DNA of 64,000 bases. Origin: Paramarasmius palmivorus. Taxonomy: Eukaryota; Basidiomycota; Agaricomycetes; Agaricales; Marasmiaceae. How positions within the stretch are numbered: the first letter of the stretch is position 1; every line of letters starts with the position of its first letter. The DNA is taken from contig JAYKXP010000005.1 of the NCBI GenBank assembly GCA_037176845.1, forward strand, positions 868,001 to 932,000, in the 5' to 3' direction. The translations under genes and the position numbers were made by a program. The notes below the pieces were generated by a model. That model ran no database searches, was not told the DNA's origin, and saw nothing but the letters and a program-made list of their open reading frames with translations. This document shows, in pieces, positions 41,155-53,162 of the stretch.

Positions 41155-42135
41155 ACGACGTACATAAGAAAGCTCTGCAAGTGAAGGTCATAATTGTAAC
41201 GTGTATTTTCGGATGTGGAAACAATATCATGATGAGTTGGCGACCAAGCTATATCCATGCCTTTTGAGCGCTCGCTGGCCATAATGCCCAATCTCCCGAA
41301 GTGTGCACTCAGTTGAGAGGATTCGAAGAGGTATATTCAAAAGTAAATAGCATCCAAACCACACGACATAAGTCCGTTTATTACAGCCAGGTATTACCTC
41401 CGTATCCTTGTGGCTCTACAAACCTTCGAAGAGGACCCTGTGAAGGGAGTGTTTGAATCGTTTGCTATGCGGATGTACCTCGTTCGTCAGCGGGATCTTC
41501 CTTTTCGTCGTTGGGGCTGCAAAGATTAATGAGCCTTCTTTTGTCGAGATCAATCATGGATGGTGTAGGTTGGTAAAAGTTTGATTACCTTTGGTAGATA
41601 AGTGGTAAGGCCGTAACACAATAGTTGTGGTACCAGTAGGACTCAGAGTTTTCGACTGAGTCCATCCAAGTATCTTACGAGGAATCCAATCCTACGTTGA
41701 GATAGTGCAAAAAATGAGAATGATCTTCAGAGAAGTTCAGATACTCATGCACCCACTAGGGCCAAAGCCTCGCGATCCGAAGATGAGCATTCGCAAGACC
41801 ATGAAGCCGAGAAGCCGCCTATCATTGCACTCTCGATTTGGACCGTAGAGGAATGCAGCGCCTTTGGAAAGGAGAACAAACAGCTTCTGTGGCTTGGGAA
41901 TTACATGGTAAATGCACTGTGCAGATAAAAGAGCGTGGAAAAGTCGGAAGCGCAGTCTTCCGGTCGACCACCAGGACTTCTGCCAAAGACTCATTGGGAA
42001 CCGGTATGTCCTGTACTCATGCACGGTATTTTATTAATTGGGGCGCCACTCATAGTAATACGCAGAACGAAGGACTGCATTTGTTAAAGAGACCAAAGTC
42101 GGTGCCTGATACTGGGAAAGAGGAAGCTTTGGTCA
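41155..42135. other. Intergenic, no gene supported
   Basis: About 1 kb between the M35 protease and the F-box array. ORFs here are short and show no domains. The first exon of the next gene may extend into it if my chosen start is wrong. Confidence 0.45.
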
Positions 42136-43858
42136 ATGGTTGGGCCTGGTCCGAGTCTGTGCAGTACGTATCTGTAATGACAGCCATGTTCGTCCTGTTG
42201 ATGTTACACCCTCTTCCTAAAACAAAGTCTCGATAGACGACGTCAACAGTGTTGAAGATTTTGACCGAACGATTGAAAGAGTTGAGAACGCCTTGATATG
42301 GATCAAGAGGGAACGCAACTCGAGACTGCCCGTATCCCGACTTCCTAATGAAGTCCTCTTAGAAATCTTCACATATCTCACTCCCAAAGGTCCGGCAATA
42401 CGATCATATTTCTTTACAAGTGGCAAGATGGGATGGCTCTCCTTCACATATGTTTGCCAATCCTGGCGTACAATTGCATTAGACCATGCACCGCTGTGGA
42501 TTTACCCCGATTTGTCCATCTCCGGACTGGCAGTGGCCATGATTCAGAGGTCTAAAAATGCTACTCTCCATATCATCATTCCAGATGATTTGGATTTACG
42601 ACGTGATGTCGCTCACACCATTCTGAACGAAATTTCGCGTGTCGAAACTTTTAACATGACTGTGACGGATCGCTCGATCTCGAACTTGCGAGTCCTCATA
42701 GGCCGTCTCATCCAGCCTGCTCCTAGGCTACGATTGCTTAGCTTTCAAATAAAAACTACCCAGAACATAGCCCTTCCGAGCGAGTTCTTCGCACTCGACA
42801 CGCCTCTACTCGACACAGTATCACTACACCGTTGTCCCGTGCCATGGGGGTCTCCTATGCTGAAGAACGTCACTTCTTTACGACTTTCGGGAAACGGTGG
42901 GCACATACCTTCCGGTCAGCAGTTCCTCGAGACCCTCCGACGTATGCCTTCACTTCAAAAACTCGAGTTGTCCTCCATGGCGCCTCTTTCCATTGAAGGG
43001 GAGGATGTGGTTCACATGCCACACTTACGTCGACTTGTTCTCTCCCAAGGGGACACCTCCTGCGCCTGCGTGCTAGAGCATGTTACCTTCCCATCGACAA
43101 CGTCGGTTATCCTCCGATGTCAAACATCGTCAGACGAAGACCATTTCGTACCATTATGGTCCGCTCTCTCGAAGATGTATTCTTGGAGCCAAGAAGGGAT
43201 GACAGTGCTTCGGGTCTATGCAGATATTGACCAGTATTATGAGTTGGCCATTGAGGGGTGGAAGACCGGGAACGCCTCAATACCGACTCATTGCACACTG
43301 AGTCATTGTCTGGGCCCTTCGTGTCTCGAACTATACCTTACACGGAGCTCCTACAACGCTCGTGTGCTGTCACAGGTAGACGTTGCTAGGGCACTCAGGA
43401 GTGTATGGTCCACTTCCATTGAAGTCGTCCATATAGGTGGTTATCTCGACCTAGAAGATGATGATACAGACGAGGATGACAACGATCCATTCCCACCTGA
43501 AAGGGAAGACTTATTCCCAATCTTTTTTGAAGAGCTTGTCTGGTCCACCGGCTTGAAACGCCTCACGGTCGCAGGCCGCGATTGGGCAACTCGATTAGCG
43601 TTCGCTTTGGCTCTGCCGGACGACAAAGGTGTCCCTTCCGATTCTCCGATACCATTTCCATCGTTGATCGACCTCTCACTGTCGTCAATTCCGACAGCCG
43701 GTACCACAGCTATTGTTGACAAGCTAGTCAAGAGCCTGAAATGGCGGATGGAGCACGACCGAAAGCTCAGGAGCCTTTCCTTCAGATGTTGCCAGGGCAT
43801 TACGGAGGAGCAACTTGAATCCTTGAGACGGGTAGTCATGGAAGTGCAACAGGACTGA
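42136..43858 (+). CDS. F-box array copy 1
   Basis: Exons 42136-42163 and 42237-43858; 549 residues. The short first exon is inferred: it gives the same phase as copies 3 and 4 and opens with an ATG, but other starts are possible. The second exon is 1622 nt, exactly as in copy 3. A short coiled coil (FDRTIERVENALIWIK) runs into the family hallmark KRERNSRLPVSRLPNEVLLEIFTYLTPK, then the F-box-like second half (WLSFTYVCQSWRTIALDHAPLW). Leucine-rich repeats follow, with an acidic insert (EDDDTDEDDNDP) near 405 and a C-terminal LSFRCCQGITEEQLESL. The reading frame is open. Probable SCF adaptor. Confidence 0.75.
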
Positions 43859-44209
43859 CCATCGACCCAGTAGTAATTTGAGTGTCATTACTTGTATAAA
43901 CTTTCTTTCCTTTACGAATAAGTAATACTATACCTTTCACATTGACTGTTTCACCATTTGAAAAATTGACGCCCGTCCCTTTTCACCATCATCTATTCCA
44001 ACTTCCGAGCTCGGTCCAAGACCTTAGCCCTCTCGTGCGCCTACCCGTAATTATTTCTCGCACAGTAATCAAGAAGCGAGCCAGGAGACTCTCCCCAAGA
44101 GATACAGAAGTCAGGAAGCCAGAAAAAGAGAGGGGCTCGACTAGTTATAGGGTGCGTTGAAAATGGACAGAGTTCACGTTCGTCTCAGTAACATAGCCTT
44201 ACAGCTGCA

Positions 44210-45854
44210 ATGAGAGATTACGAGACTATCGAAGAGCTCGAGCAGAGGATCAAAGAAGCTGAGCATGAAGTTATTCAACTCAAGCGGGAACGGAATTCGA
44301 GACTGCCAATGCTCCACCTTCCTGTCGAGATCCTCACAAAAATTTTCACTTATCTCACCCCCAAAGTCCCGCAATCCCTGAGATGGAGAGATTGGCACGT
44401 CAAATGGCTCTCCTTCACACACGTCTGCTATGCCTGGCGAACAATTGCACTGAATCTTCCCTCGTTGTGGACATGTCCAGATTGGTCTATCCCTGATCTG
44501 GCATGTGCCATGATTCAGCAATCCAAGGACTGTGCACTTCATATTGTGGCCATGGAACCGGGGCATGATGTCCTGCGCACTATTCAAAGTCAATTGGCGC
44601 ACATCGAGACCTTGGCCATCGTAAACACTAATAGTCCATCCTCAAACTTACTTCAAGACTTCATTTCCAGTCTTGTTCAACGTTCACCAATGTTGCGATC
44701 CATCACCATCAACATGCAGCCTCACCAGGGGCTCTCTTTTCCTCCTCGTTTTCTGGGGAGTGATCCCCCTATACTTAACAAAATATCGTTGGACGGTTGT
44801 CACCTACCATGGGGCTCTCCTCTACTTGGAAACATTACCTTTTTGGAGCTTGGCGGATATGGTCTTGACCCACCTTCTGGGCAGCAGTTCCTTGACAGTC
44901 TCCGGCGCATGCCCTTACTCCAAACGCTTCGGCTTTACATAGCGCTCCCTACCTTGGATGGGTCAGAGACAGTTGATCTCCCACAATTACGTCTCCTGTT
45001 TCTGATACAGGACTGCAGCACTTCATGCGTTGGTGTGCTCAAATATATCAACTTTCCATCAACATCGCTGGTGAGGCTCCAGTGTGATAGAGATCTCGGC
45101 GGGGTGGACTATTACACGCCATTGTGGACCAGCCTTGCCGAGAAATACTCACGAACAGACGTCACAATGAAAGCAATGTTGCTCTGCGTAGAAGTCGTCA
45201 CGCGTGACGCTGACATGTTCTTCGCATGGTGGAACACTGATAACGCCAAAATACCACCTAATCGCAGTGTCAGCGATGACTTGGATCCCCCGCTTCTTTC
45301 AGTCAGTACTATTCGACGCTCTGACAATGTAAGAATATGTCATTCAGACGTCAAAGCAGCTCTGGAATGTTCTAGGTTGGGCCTTGGCTGAAGATATCCA
45401 CATCGAGGGTTACTATAGGAAGGACCTGGCAAGCGAAGGCGAAAATGATTTCTCCCCTGGAAGGAAAGACCTATTTCCTATGTTCTTTGGAACGCTTCTT
45501 TGGTCCACCAACTTGAAAAGGCTGTCGATTGAGGGGTACGAGTGGGCAATTCAGTTCGTGTTTGCTTTAGCACCCTTCGATATGACTCTTAGTCATCCTC
45601 CATTGGTTTCCTCGATTCCATTCCCATTACTAGCCGACCTTTCATTGTCGTTGGTCTTCCGAGACACCAGCCGGGCAGAAGAGGTGGTAAACAGACTGAT
45701 ACAGAGTTTGGAATGGCGGGCGGCGCGTGGCCATAAACTTGCAAGTCTCTGTCTGCAGCGCTACACGGGTATAACAGAAGGGCAAGTCGCAGCTCTAGGG
45801 AGGGTGGTTGGGGAAGCGCGCTTACTAGACTGGGCCGTCGACATGCAAAGTTGA
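44210..45854 (+). pseudogene. F-box array copy 2, frameshifted
   Basis: The N-terminal frame from ATG 44210 has the full coiled coil, the KRERNSRLPMLHLPVEILTKIFTYLTPK hallmark and the leucine-rich part, then hits a stop at 45389-45391. The C-terminal part of the family continues without loss in the next frame from 45384 to 45854. The break is one extra G in the GGG run at 45379-45381; with two Gs the frames would join. A first short exon like those of copies 3 and 4 may lie upstream. It is either a recent pseudogene, a truncated protein of 393 residues, or a sequencing error in a homopolymer. Confidence 0.7.
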
Positions 45855-46190
45855 TGTGTGAGGAAGCAGTAGCGGTTGGCGTTCATTGACAAAGCAAACT
45901 CTTGTGATGTACAGTATCTTGATTACTGCACATGTATGTGTCCAGCATTCTTTCTGCCTTTGACAAAATACTATGTAGACAGATCTAGACAAATTTGAAA
46001 TATCGCACCGTCGACATGTCACGTTGCACGAAAATAAATCGCATCTTTGTTCTTCAACTTCAACCACCAACGTCGTTCTAAGCCTTACCGTGTCGCCGAT
46101 AGGTATGTTCCCAAACACACGGTCTCCACTGAAATGAACAATTAACCCACGTCTAAATGAAGGAAATCGGCGTGTTAGAAAGAGAAAGAG

Positions 46191-47909
46191 ATGATGGTTA
46201 ATGAGCCAGAGAACATTCCGACTATTGGGTGGAGAGGTACGTTCCAAACGAATAGCTATCCCATCCTTTTTGTTGACGCTATTTCAGGGGATCTGGAAGA
46301 CGTTGACCCAGTCGCAGAGGTTGACAAGAAAATCGAAGACGCTGAATACCAGGTCGTTCTACTCAAGAGGGAACGCAATTCGAGGCTGCCTATATCCCGG
46401 CTCCCCGTCGAAATTTTTGCAGAGATCTTTATTTATCTCACTCCCAAAGTCTCGAGAATCCCGTGGATCAGAAGGAGATGGGGTTCCAAAAGACGCGCAA
46501 TCGAATGGCTCTTCTTCACACACGTCTGCCATGCCTGGCGCACAACTGCGCTAAATCAGTCTTCATTGTGGACATGCCCTGATTGGTATATCCCCGATCT
46601 AGGGTATACCATGATTGAGCGTGCCAAACACAGTGCACTTCATATTGCGATCACGGAATGCTTGGGGCATGACATTCTGCATACCATTCAGAACCAAATA
46701 GGGCGTATCGAGACGTTGATTATTATGGTCACGGACGACAATTACACCTCAGCATTGCAAGGCTTCATTACTAGTCTTGTTCAACCTGCTCCAAGACTGC
46801 GATCGATAAATTTCCATGCAGAGGTCGACCAGAAGTTGTCTTTCCCTTCTCATTTCCTAGCGTTGGATACTCCCCTACTCAAGGACATATCCTTGTACCG
46901 CTGTCACGTTCCATGGCGCTCTCCTGTACTAGAGAACCTCACTTCCCTCGTACTCAGCGGAAATAACAGCGACTTACCCTCTGGCCAGCAATTCCTCGAA
47001 ACTCTTCGACATATGCCTTCACTCCATGAACTCGAGTTGAATTGCACGGCACCCCGTATCATCGAAGGTTCAGAGGTAGTTGACCTGCCGCAGTTACGTC
47101 TCTTGTCTCTATGGGATAATAGCACCTCGTGTGGTCATGTACTCAAGCACATTACCTTCCCGTCCTCTGCGGTGGTAAAGCTCTACTGCAACAGAAATTT
47201 GGGAGGATTAGACCCTCAGAAACCCCTGTGGTCTAGTCTTGCGGAGAAATATCACCAAAGACATGGCACAATGACAGCAATTTCCCTTTATTTTGAAATC
47301 GACGAGTTTGACGCTGATTTGTTCTTCGAGTGGTGGAACACGTCGAGTGTTCCAATGCCGGCCCATCACAGATTTCGCGACCACTTCGGCCCTCCACTTC
47401 TCGAACTCTCTCTTTCCCATTCCTCTGACAATGACACAGCATGGCAGGCGGACGTAAAAGGAGCGCTAGAGAGTGTCAGTCTCGCTTCCATCGAGGTCGT
47501 GCACATCGGAGGTTTCCTTCAAGGCGGACAGCACAGTGATGATGCTGAAGGCCTTTTCACGACGTCCTTCGGAGCGCTTCTCTGGTCCTCCAAGTTGACA
47601 AAACTTTCGAGTTCAGGATACGATTGGTCCATTCATCTCGCGTGTGCCTTAGCACCCCATGATGCCGCACAACGTGGTTCTTCATCGAGTTCCCGCATAC
47701 CCTTTCCCTCGTTGATCAGTCTCTCACTGGCATCATTCTACGAAACTAGCGAGACGGAAGGTATTGTTGGCAAACTGCTTCAGACTCTGGAATCGCGGAA
47801 GACGTGTGGCCATCAACTTGAGTGTCTCACCCTCAAGAATTGCAAGGGCTTGGCAGAAGAGCATGTTTTGGCTTTGAAAAGGGTTGTTCGAGATGTAGAC
47901 GTCGTGTAA
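46191..47909 (+). CDS. F-box array copy 3, intact
   Basis: Exons 46191-46236 and 46288-47909; 555 residues. The 51 nt intron has no in-frame stop, so unspliced RNA would also be translatable with 17 extra residues. After a coiled coil (AEVDKKIEDAEYQVVLLK) comes the hallmark KRERNSRLPISRLPVEIFAEIFIYLTPK, WLFFTHVCHAWRTTALNQSSLW, and leucine-rich repeats such as LENLTSLVLSG and LRHMPSLHELEL. The C-terminus LECLTLKNCKGLAEEHVLAL mirrors copies 1 and 2. It is the best-preserved member of the array. Confidence 0.82.
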   Translation: MMVNEPENIPTIGWRGTFQTNSYPILFVDAISGDLEDVDPVAEVDKKIEDAEYQVVLLKRERNSRLPISRLPVEIFAEIFIYLTPKVSRIPWIRRRWGSKRRAIEWLFFTHVCHAWRTTALNQSSLWTCPDWYIPDLGYTMIERAKHSALHIAITECLGHDILHTIQNQIGRIETLIIMVTDDNYTSALQGFITSLVQPAPRLRSINFHAEVDQKLSFPSHFLALDTPLLKDISLYRCHVPWRSPVLENLTSLVLSGNNSDLPSGQQFLETLRHMPSLHELELNCTAPRIIEGSEVVDLPQLRLLSLWDNSTSCGHVLKHITFPSSAVVKLYCNRNLGGLDPQKPLWSSLAEKYHQRHGTMTAISLYFEIDEFDADLFFEWWNTSSVPMPAHHRFRDHFGPPLLELSLSHSSDNDTAWQADVKGALESVSLASIEVVHIGGFLQGGQHSDDAEGLFTTSFGALLWSSKLTKLSSSGYDWSIHLACALAPHDAAQRGSSSSSRIPFPSLISLSLASFYETSETEGIVGKLLQTLESRKTCGHQLECLTLKNCKGLAEEHVLALKRVVRDVDVV

Positions 47910-48108
47910 TAGGAAATAACGAATAAAGCAACCCCTTGGTATCTATTCTTTATTATTGTGTACTGGTTTTCGAATACAAGTAATAGTTGAACGAATGAGG
48001 TCACTTAAGCTTCTCGTCTGCCTTCTACTCGACGGCCGGTACGCTCACTTCGTCCTGAATGCTCAATGCTGCAACTCAATTGATAGGCCGATATAGTTTC
48101 CTCTAGAG

Positions 48109-48836
48109 ATGTCGTCAATTAACAGAAGACTAGCGTCCAACGGGGTGAACCATGACGCTAGGCATTCTGGTATGTCTTCAAGGTTCAATCTGAGCAATTC
48201 AACATCCCCGTGCATTGTCGCAGGCAATTCTGAAGATATGCAGAAGCTTGACAAACAGACCGAAGAATTGGGGTACGAAGTAGCACAAAAGATTAAGGAA
48301 CTGCAAGACGGGCTAGCGCCGAGGCTACCTATATCCCAACTTCCTACCGACGTGCTCGCAGAAATCTTCACATCTTGTCGAGTATCCAGCCAAATCACAA
48401 CATGAACATCGATATGGGACCAACAAGCTCAAATGGCTCTTTTTTCACTTATGTCTGCCATGCCTGGCGCACCGTGGCATTGAAACATGCCTCGTTACGG
48501 ACAACTCCCGACCTATCTACTTCTGACCTGGCGTATGCCATGATTCAGCGATCCGGAAATGCACCTCTTCGTGTTGTAATCACAGAAGGCCTTCATGTCA
48601 AGCCTGGCGCCTTGCAGATGATTCAGGGCCAGATGGCGCACATTACCATTGGTTCAGACCGTTGCTCAGTGTTGAGAAACTTCGTCAATAGTCTGATTGA
48701 TAGTTTGGAAAGGCAGATGGTATGTGGCCAAAAGTTCGGTATGCTTTCGCTCCAGGGATTGCAAAGTAATAACGAGCGAGCTTGTTGGGGAGGTATGTTG
48801 GGATCGAGAACAGAGTCAAGCCGAATAGTGTAACCG
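48109..48836 (+). pseudogene. F-box array copy 4, internally deleted
   Basis: The first exon (48109-48169), a 54 nt intron and the F-box start (LAPRLPISQLPTDVLAEIFT) are present. The frame breaks near 48375 and again at a six-T run (48440-48445). The later part reads FFTYVCHAWRTVALKHASL, DLAYAMIQRSGNAPL, then VLRNFVNSLI runs straight into DSLERQMVCGQKFGMLSLQG at about 48690-48705, which is the C-terminal end in the other copies. Roughly 320 codons of the leucine-rich region are missing. It is a degenerate relic. Confidence 0.8.
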
Positions 48837-48934
48837 ATATGTACCAAGAACCCATTAATGCTAAACTCTTTGTTGCAAGACCGAAACAGGGGAATATCCT
48901 TTAACGAAATGCTAGTCCATTAATCACCAGACAC

Positions 48935-51900
48935 TTATCCTCCCTGGACCGATCCGAATCCTTGCTGACAATTCTGCTTCGCGATACTGGCACTTCCGCT
49001 CCTGATGTAACAAATCTTCGCCGCAATACAGTCTCCTGTGCAGTTGGGTGACTTCACAGAGCTCTTGCCCTGGAAACGGTTGAAAGTCGTTACCAGAGAG
49101 TTGTCAGCTTCCATGGCTAAGGTCACAGTGAATCAGTTTTTTGTAGAATGAATCAAGACCGCACTGCTTACCTTCTGTAACGTGATGCCACCAAGTTGCG
49201 TTCAAGGGATCTGAAGGCCCCCAGCCTGAGATATTCTTTCCGTACGCTTCACGGGTATTGTACTCATAGCTACGAAATGCGAGGAGTCAGCAGAAGTCCT
49301 CGGTGGTGACGAATGGGACACACTTATAGATAGGACCAATATCCAATTGAGAGTCTAGACTTGTGAATGTGTTCACGTCGCTAAACCAGCTGAGACGGAG
49401 ATTTCCGTTAGTACCGACGTGGCAGAGGGTCCGTAAAACACTCACGTATGAGCATCTACGATGTCAAACGTCTTGGGATCGATGAGCTTCTTTTTGCACT
49501 ACCTCGAGTCGAAGCCACTTACATTAGAATCAACTTCATAGACCCGCTGCGGCATTTACCTCAATAAGGGCTTGTCTGTGTGTGAACAAAAATCAAGAAC
49601 TTACGAATCCACTGTTCAAATTCGTAATGGGCGTGAGCGAGGGACCGATCCACGCTAACGCTTGAGCGGTCCCAGCACTAATATTCGTGGCGTTATTCGC
49701 ATAAAATATGGACATTTGGTCCTCATGGGTATGTCCAAAGAAGATGTCTATACATGCGTATCCATGATCAGCAGGCGTTTGGATTACGGGAGAAGTCTGA
49801 ACTCACTGGCGATGACATGAGGAGAAAAGCGATCGACACTGTCCGTTGGTATGATTATCAATGCTCACTAACCGGAACGGAGAAAAAGGGAAACAAACAT
49901 TTGGTAGAAGAGATTGGTTGGATTCATGAGTGGGTTACTGCCGTCCCATCCGGTAAGAACGTGTCCGATTATCCAGACTGGAGGTATAGTCAGTAGGTGA
50001 GTAAACACCGGGCATGCGCAGAAGACGAACCTCGGTCACCCTCGTCCTCGGCTTCTTGCAGCTCATCCGTGAGGAATCTCAGCATGCCAGAAACGTCTGG
50101 GTCTGTCATGTTGATGTAATTAAAATAGTTTGCACGGTACCCTGCGGAACGGCAGGTTGGTACTTTTCCAAATAGAAATAGAAGACAGTCTCACATAGAT
50201 CAGTGTTCAGAGATAGGACCCGGAATCCATCGAATCTCTTGACGCTATAGCACGCATAATGCGCTTTGGCCGTCTGGACGGCGGCCTCAGGAAGCCAATC
50301 CTCGTGTTTCCAGAGCGCCGCTACGTGATCATAGTTCCTAGATGCCCGTTGAGTGTTAGTATCAGTCAAGGGTAACAATTCCGGTATACTGACCAACTAA
50401 ACTGGTCAGCCAATGGTGGTCCAAGCGAGTGAGGAGCATCCTGAGCCCTGTTAAAATCTGGAATAAGTCACCTGCCCTTGAGAGAAACGAGGATGAAATA
50501 GTACACGTTATAGGTGTCATGATTCCCAAGTGCAGTATAGACAGGCCCCGAACCAAGCAACCGCTTAAACAAATCAAAAACCACGGTCTAAATAAACAAA
50601 GCGTTAAGCTCGACATTCATTTCCGCCAGGAACGGTGAACAGGAAATATCGCGTACCTCAGTCCACCGAACATAGTCCCTAGCATTTCCGACGGCTCATG
50701 AGCGGGTACATACAAAGCTGCAGGGAAAAAAACCGCGTACCTGGAAAGTTGATTGTCCTGGTCGTGTGACACCATGTCACCAGTATACATTGACCAGGCA
50801 AAGCCGGTGTCTTGCGTACCGGTGAGAGGTGGGATGGCTTGTAAAGCAGCCATCACGAGGGCGAAAGGCGTGTCACTGAACAATCCACCTCGTCAGAAAG
50901 GACGCGACTAGAGAAAGACACGGACAGACCATCTGTATGTACCGAATCGTGGCGCCGGGAATAACGACGCGTTAGGACTCGCAGAGTTAAAATGATCCCC
51001 ACGACAGCACAAGCCTGAGGTACAGTTCGCTTCAGAACCGGTAGCGTACCCTACAATCACGAGAAAATCAGCTAGAATGCGGATATAAACCACAAATGGT
51101 ATGGCACTAACGCGGGTCAATATGCAAATCGGACACATGTAGCACTTTCAACCTCTTTCCGCTGGGCTTCCGAGGTTCTGGAAGCGGATCAGGTTTCGGT
51201 TTTGCGAACCAATTCGTCAAATTGAGCGGTGAGGTCGGTGGCAGCGGGCATTGTCCCAAGAAATTTTGACATAGCATCTATAGGTAATCGATGAACACAT
51301 TGATACTTATCTCCCTTTGTAGAATGTTCAAGAACATCCTCACCTGGCCATCATATCCTGCAGCATCAGCGTTGCTTATCACTTGTGTGATGACTGACCC
51401 TATACCCAGGATGGAGTAGGTAGTTCCGCATGTGGATGAGAAACCGAAAAACTCGCAAAGTTCCACGGCAAGACCTGGTACTTCCTCGGGTGCAGCCAGC
51501 GCCAAGAACTTGGCAACTTCGAGACTGGCTTGACATTTTGCGCAAGTAGTGTTGAACGTGGGGTTGGCTGCAATGTTTTTGATCTGAAGCAGTGCTTGGG
51601 AATACAGACGAGACGAGGAAGCTTTCGGCGGAAGAGGATGTGGGTCGACAGTGTTGTTCAATGGAAGGCTGTCGGGGCCTGTAAGTGAAAGAGGATAGAT
51701 CTTGTTCTGAAATGAAAATGAAATTGGGCGTTATGAGCGCGAGGTATTCGCAGTCATGAGATGGAGGGTGCAACGCACTGTAACAGGATCAGATATCACA
51801 GGCTGTACTTGAGCACTTGTCGCCGTTGGATTGTTGTAATAATTGGAATATACCGAAGTAGGGAACGCGCCTGGCACCGTAAAGGTCGAGGGATGTATCA

Positions 51901-51985
51901 ACTGCCCATCTGGCGCTGCTGGCTGCGCAAAGCTCGTTGTCACCGCCCAAGAGCCAACCAAAAACGCCTTGTAGACGCTTTTCAT
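48935..51985 (-). CDS. Secreted acid-sphingomyelinase-like phosphodiesterase
   Basis: Eighteen exons on the complement: 51779-51985, 51344-51706, 51112-51277, 50930-51050, 50741-50875, 50657-50678, 50505-50587, 50394-50447, 50195-50337, 50031-50141, 49899-49977, 49807-49838, 49605-49747, 49523-49546, 49446-49489, 49324-49389, 49172-49269, 48935-49116; 690 residues. Signal peptide (YKAFLVGSWAVTTSFA) then a saposin-B-like domain with paired cysteines (CAKCQASLEVAKF, CEFFGFSSTCG). The calcineurin-like metallophosphatase core shows HVSDLHIDP, TGDMVSHDQ, ALGNHDTY, VWIIGHVL and FFGHTHED, the five metal-binding motifs. These enzymes hydrolyse sphingomyelin or related phosphodiesters; the true fungal substrate is not known. 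Exon 14 (24 nt) and its acceptor at 49490 are the least certain junctions. Many N-x-T/S sites fit secretion. Confidence 0.9.
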
Positions 51986-53162
51986 GCCTGAAAACAGAGC
52001 TAAAGGGTCCCAAGGGGCGTAGTGAAACACTTCAACTGTCAACAGGCAAGTTATAGCACTGAGAAGCATGCCACCTGGTTCATGCGTCTTCTCCCGGCTC
52101 CAATGTTCCAATCAGCGCATCGTCGCCGCTGGGAATCAAGAACGTGCGTGACGGTATGTACAGAATTGTATGCTTTGCATGTATCTCCGTTGATGAATTG
52201 ATTGCTGACATTCAGATTGGCTTTAGAGTTGAATTATGGGGGATCCACAGCAGCTGTTTAGTGTATGGTCATAGGCCGATATTGGAGACGATGTCGAGCT
52301 CGCCGTTCCCCACGACGAAGACGGTTGCTTCCACGCCGCTTGATAACGTTCCCAGGCCTCGGAATCTCGGAAATCATTTCAATTCTAGACCCTGATGGGC
52401 CCTGGTCGGCAGGTACAATAATGTGGCACAATGCCGTTTCATCTCGGTGTCATCAACGTTTTTGGATACTTGTTCGTGTGAGTTGCACTGAAATGGCACC
52501 GACGTCGGGTGATAAGGAAAAGAAGTTCGAGTTGCAGGCACCCGGAGCATCAAGTAACAACATGAATTGGTATCATGCAAAGCTTGCGTATATGTACTGG
52601 AAAAACAAAAAGCAGGGAACTACATTGTTAGATAGTGTGATGAAGGGTGAGCGCCCCACGTCCAGCACGGATAAAAAAAGGCTCTACAGAAATAAGCAAA
52701 CCAACCTGCGCATGTAAAAGGGATAAAAAAGACATGTATGTGTACGGATATAAAGAGAAACTAGGAGACGATTGCATGGAACAGGAGCGCCGCAGGGTAG
52801 GTCAGTGGAGTAATGTTTCGAGTGGATCATGAATGTGTCGGGATCAGAGATGATAGATACAGTTTGGAGTGTCGGGAGCAACAGCAATGATGATGATGGG
52901 CAGAACGATAACTTGTATAGCAGGGTATGATAGCGATGTGGCAAAACAGTACCACTGATGGTGATGAGGCTGAGGGGTAGTGGTGGTGGTGGGTGTGATA
53001 GTTGATGGATGGTATACACTGCACAAGTCCCAGAGATGGTCAGGCTAGATTGAAACCAAGAGTTCTATAGGGCGACCAACCACGAAAAAGGGACTTTGAT
53101 TTACTTGAATTCTTCTATTCCGGAAACCTCCCCAACAAACTTTGACGGGAATTCGACATCCG
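51986..53162. other. Intergenic, no gene supported
   Basis: About 1.2 kb upstream of the phosphodiesterase. A plus-strand ORF at 52265-52717 and the GTGTGG-like simple sequence near 52960-53000 were seen, but neither has gene-like features. Confidence 0.45.

Noticed and set aside
52265..52717. 150-codon plus-strand ORF upstream of the sphingomyelinase-like gene
   Set aside because: No recognisable domain, starts in an Arg-rich low-complexity stretch, and has no splice or family support.
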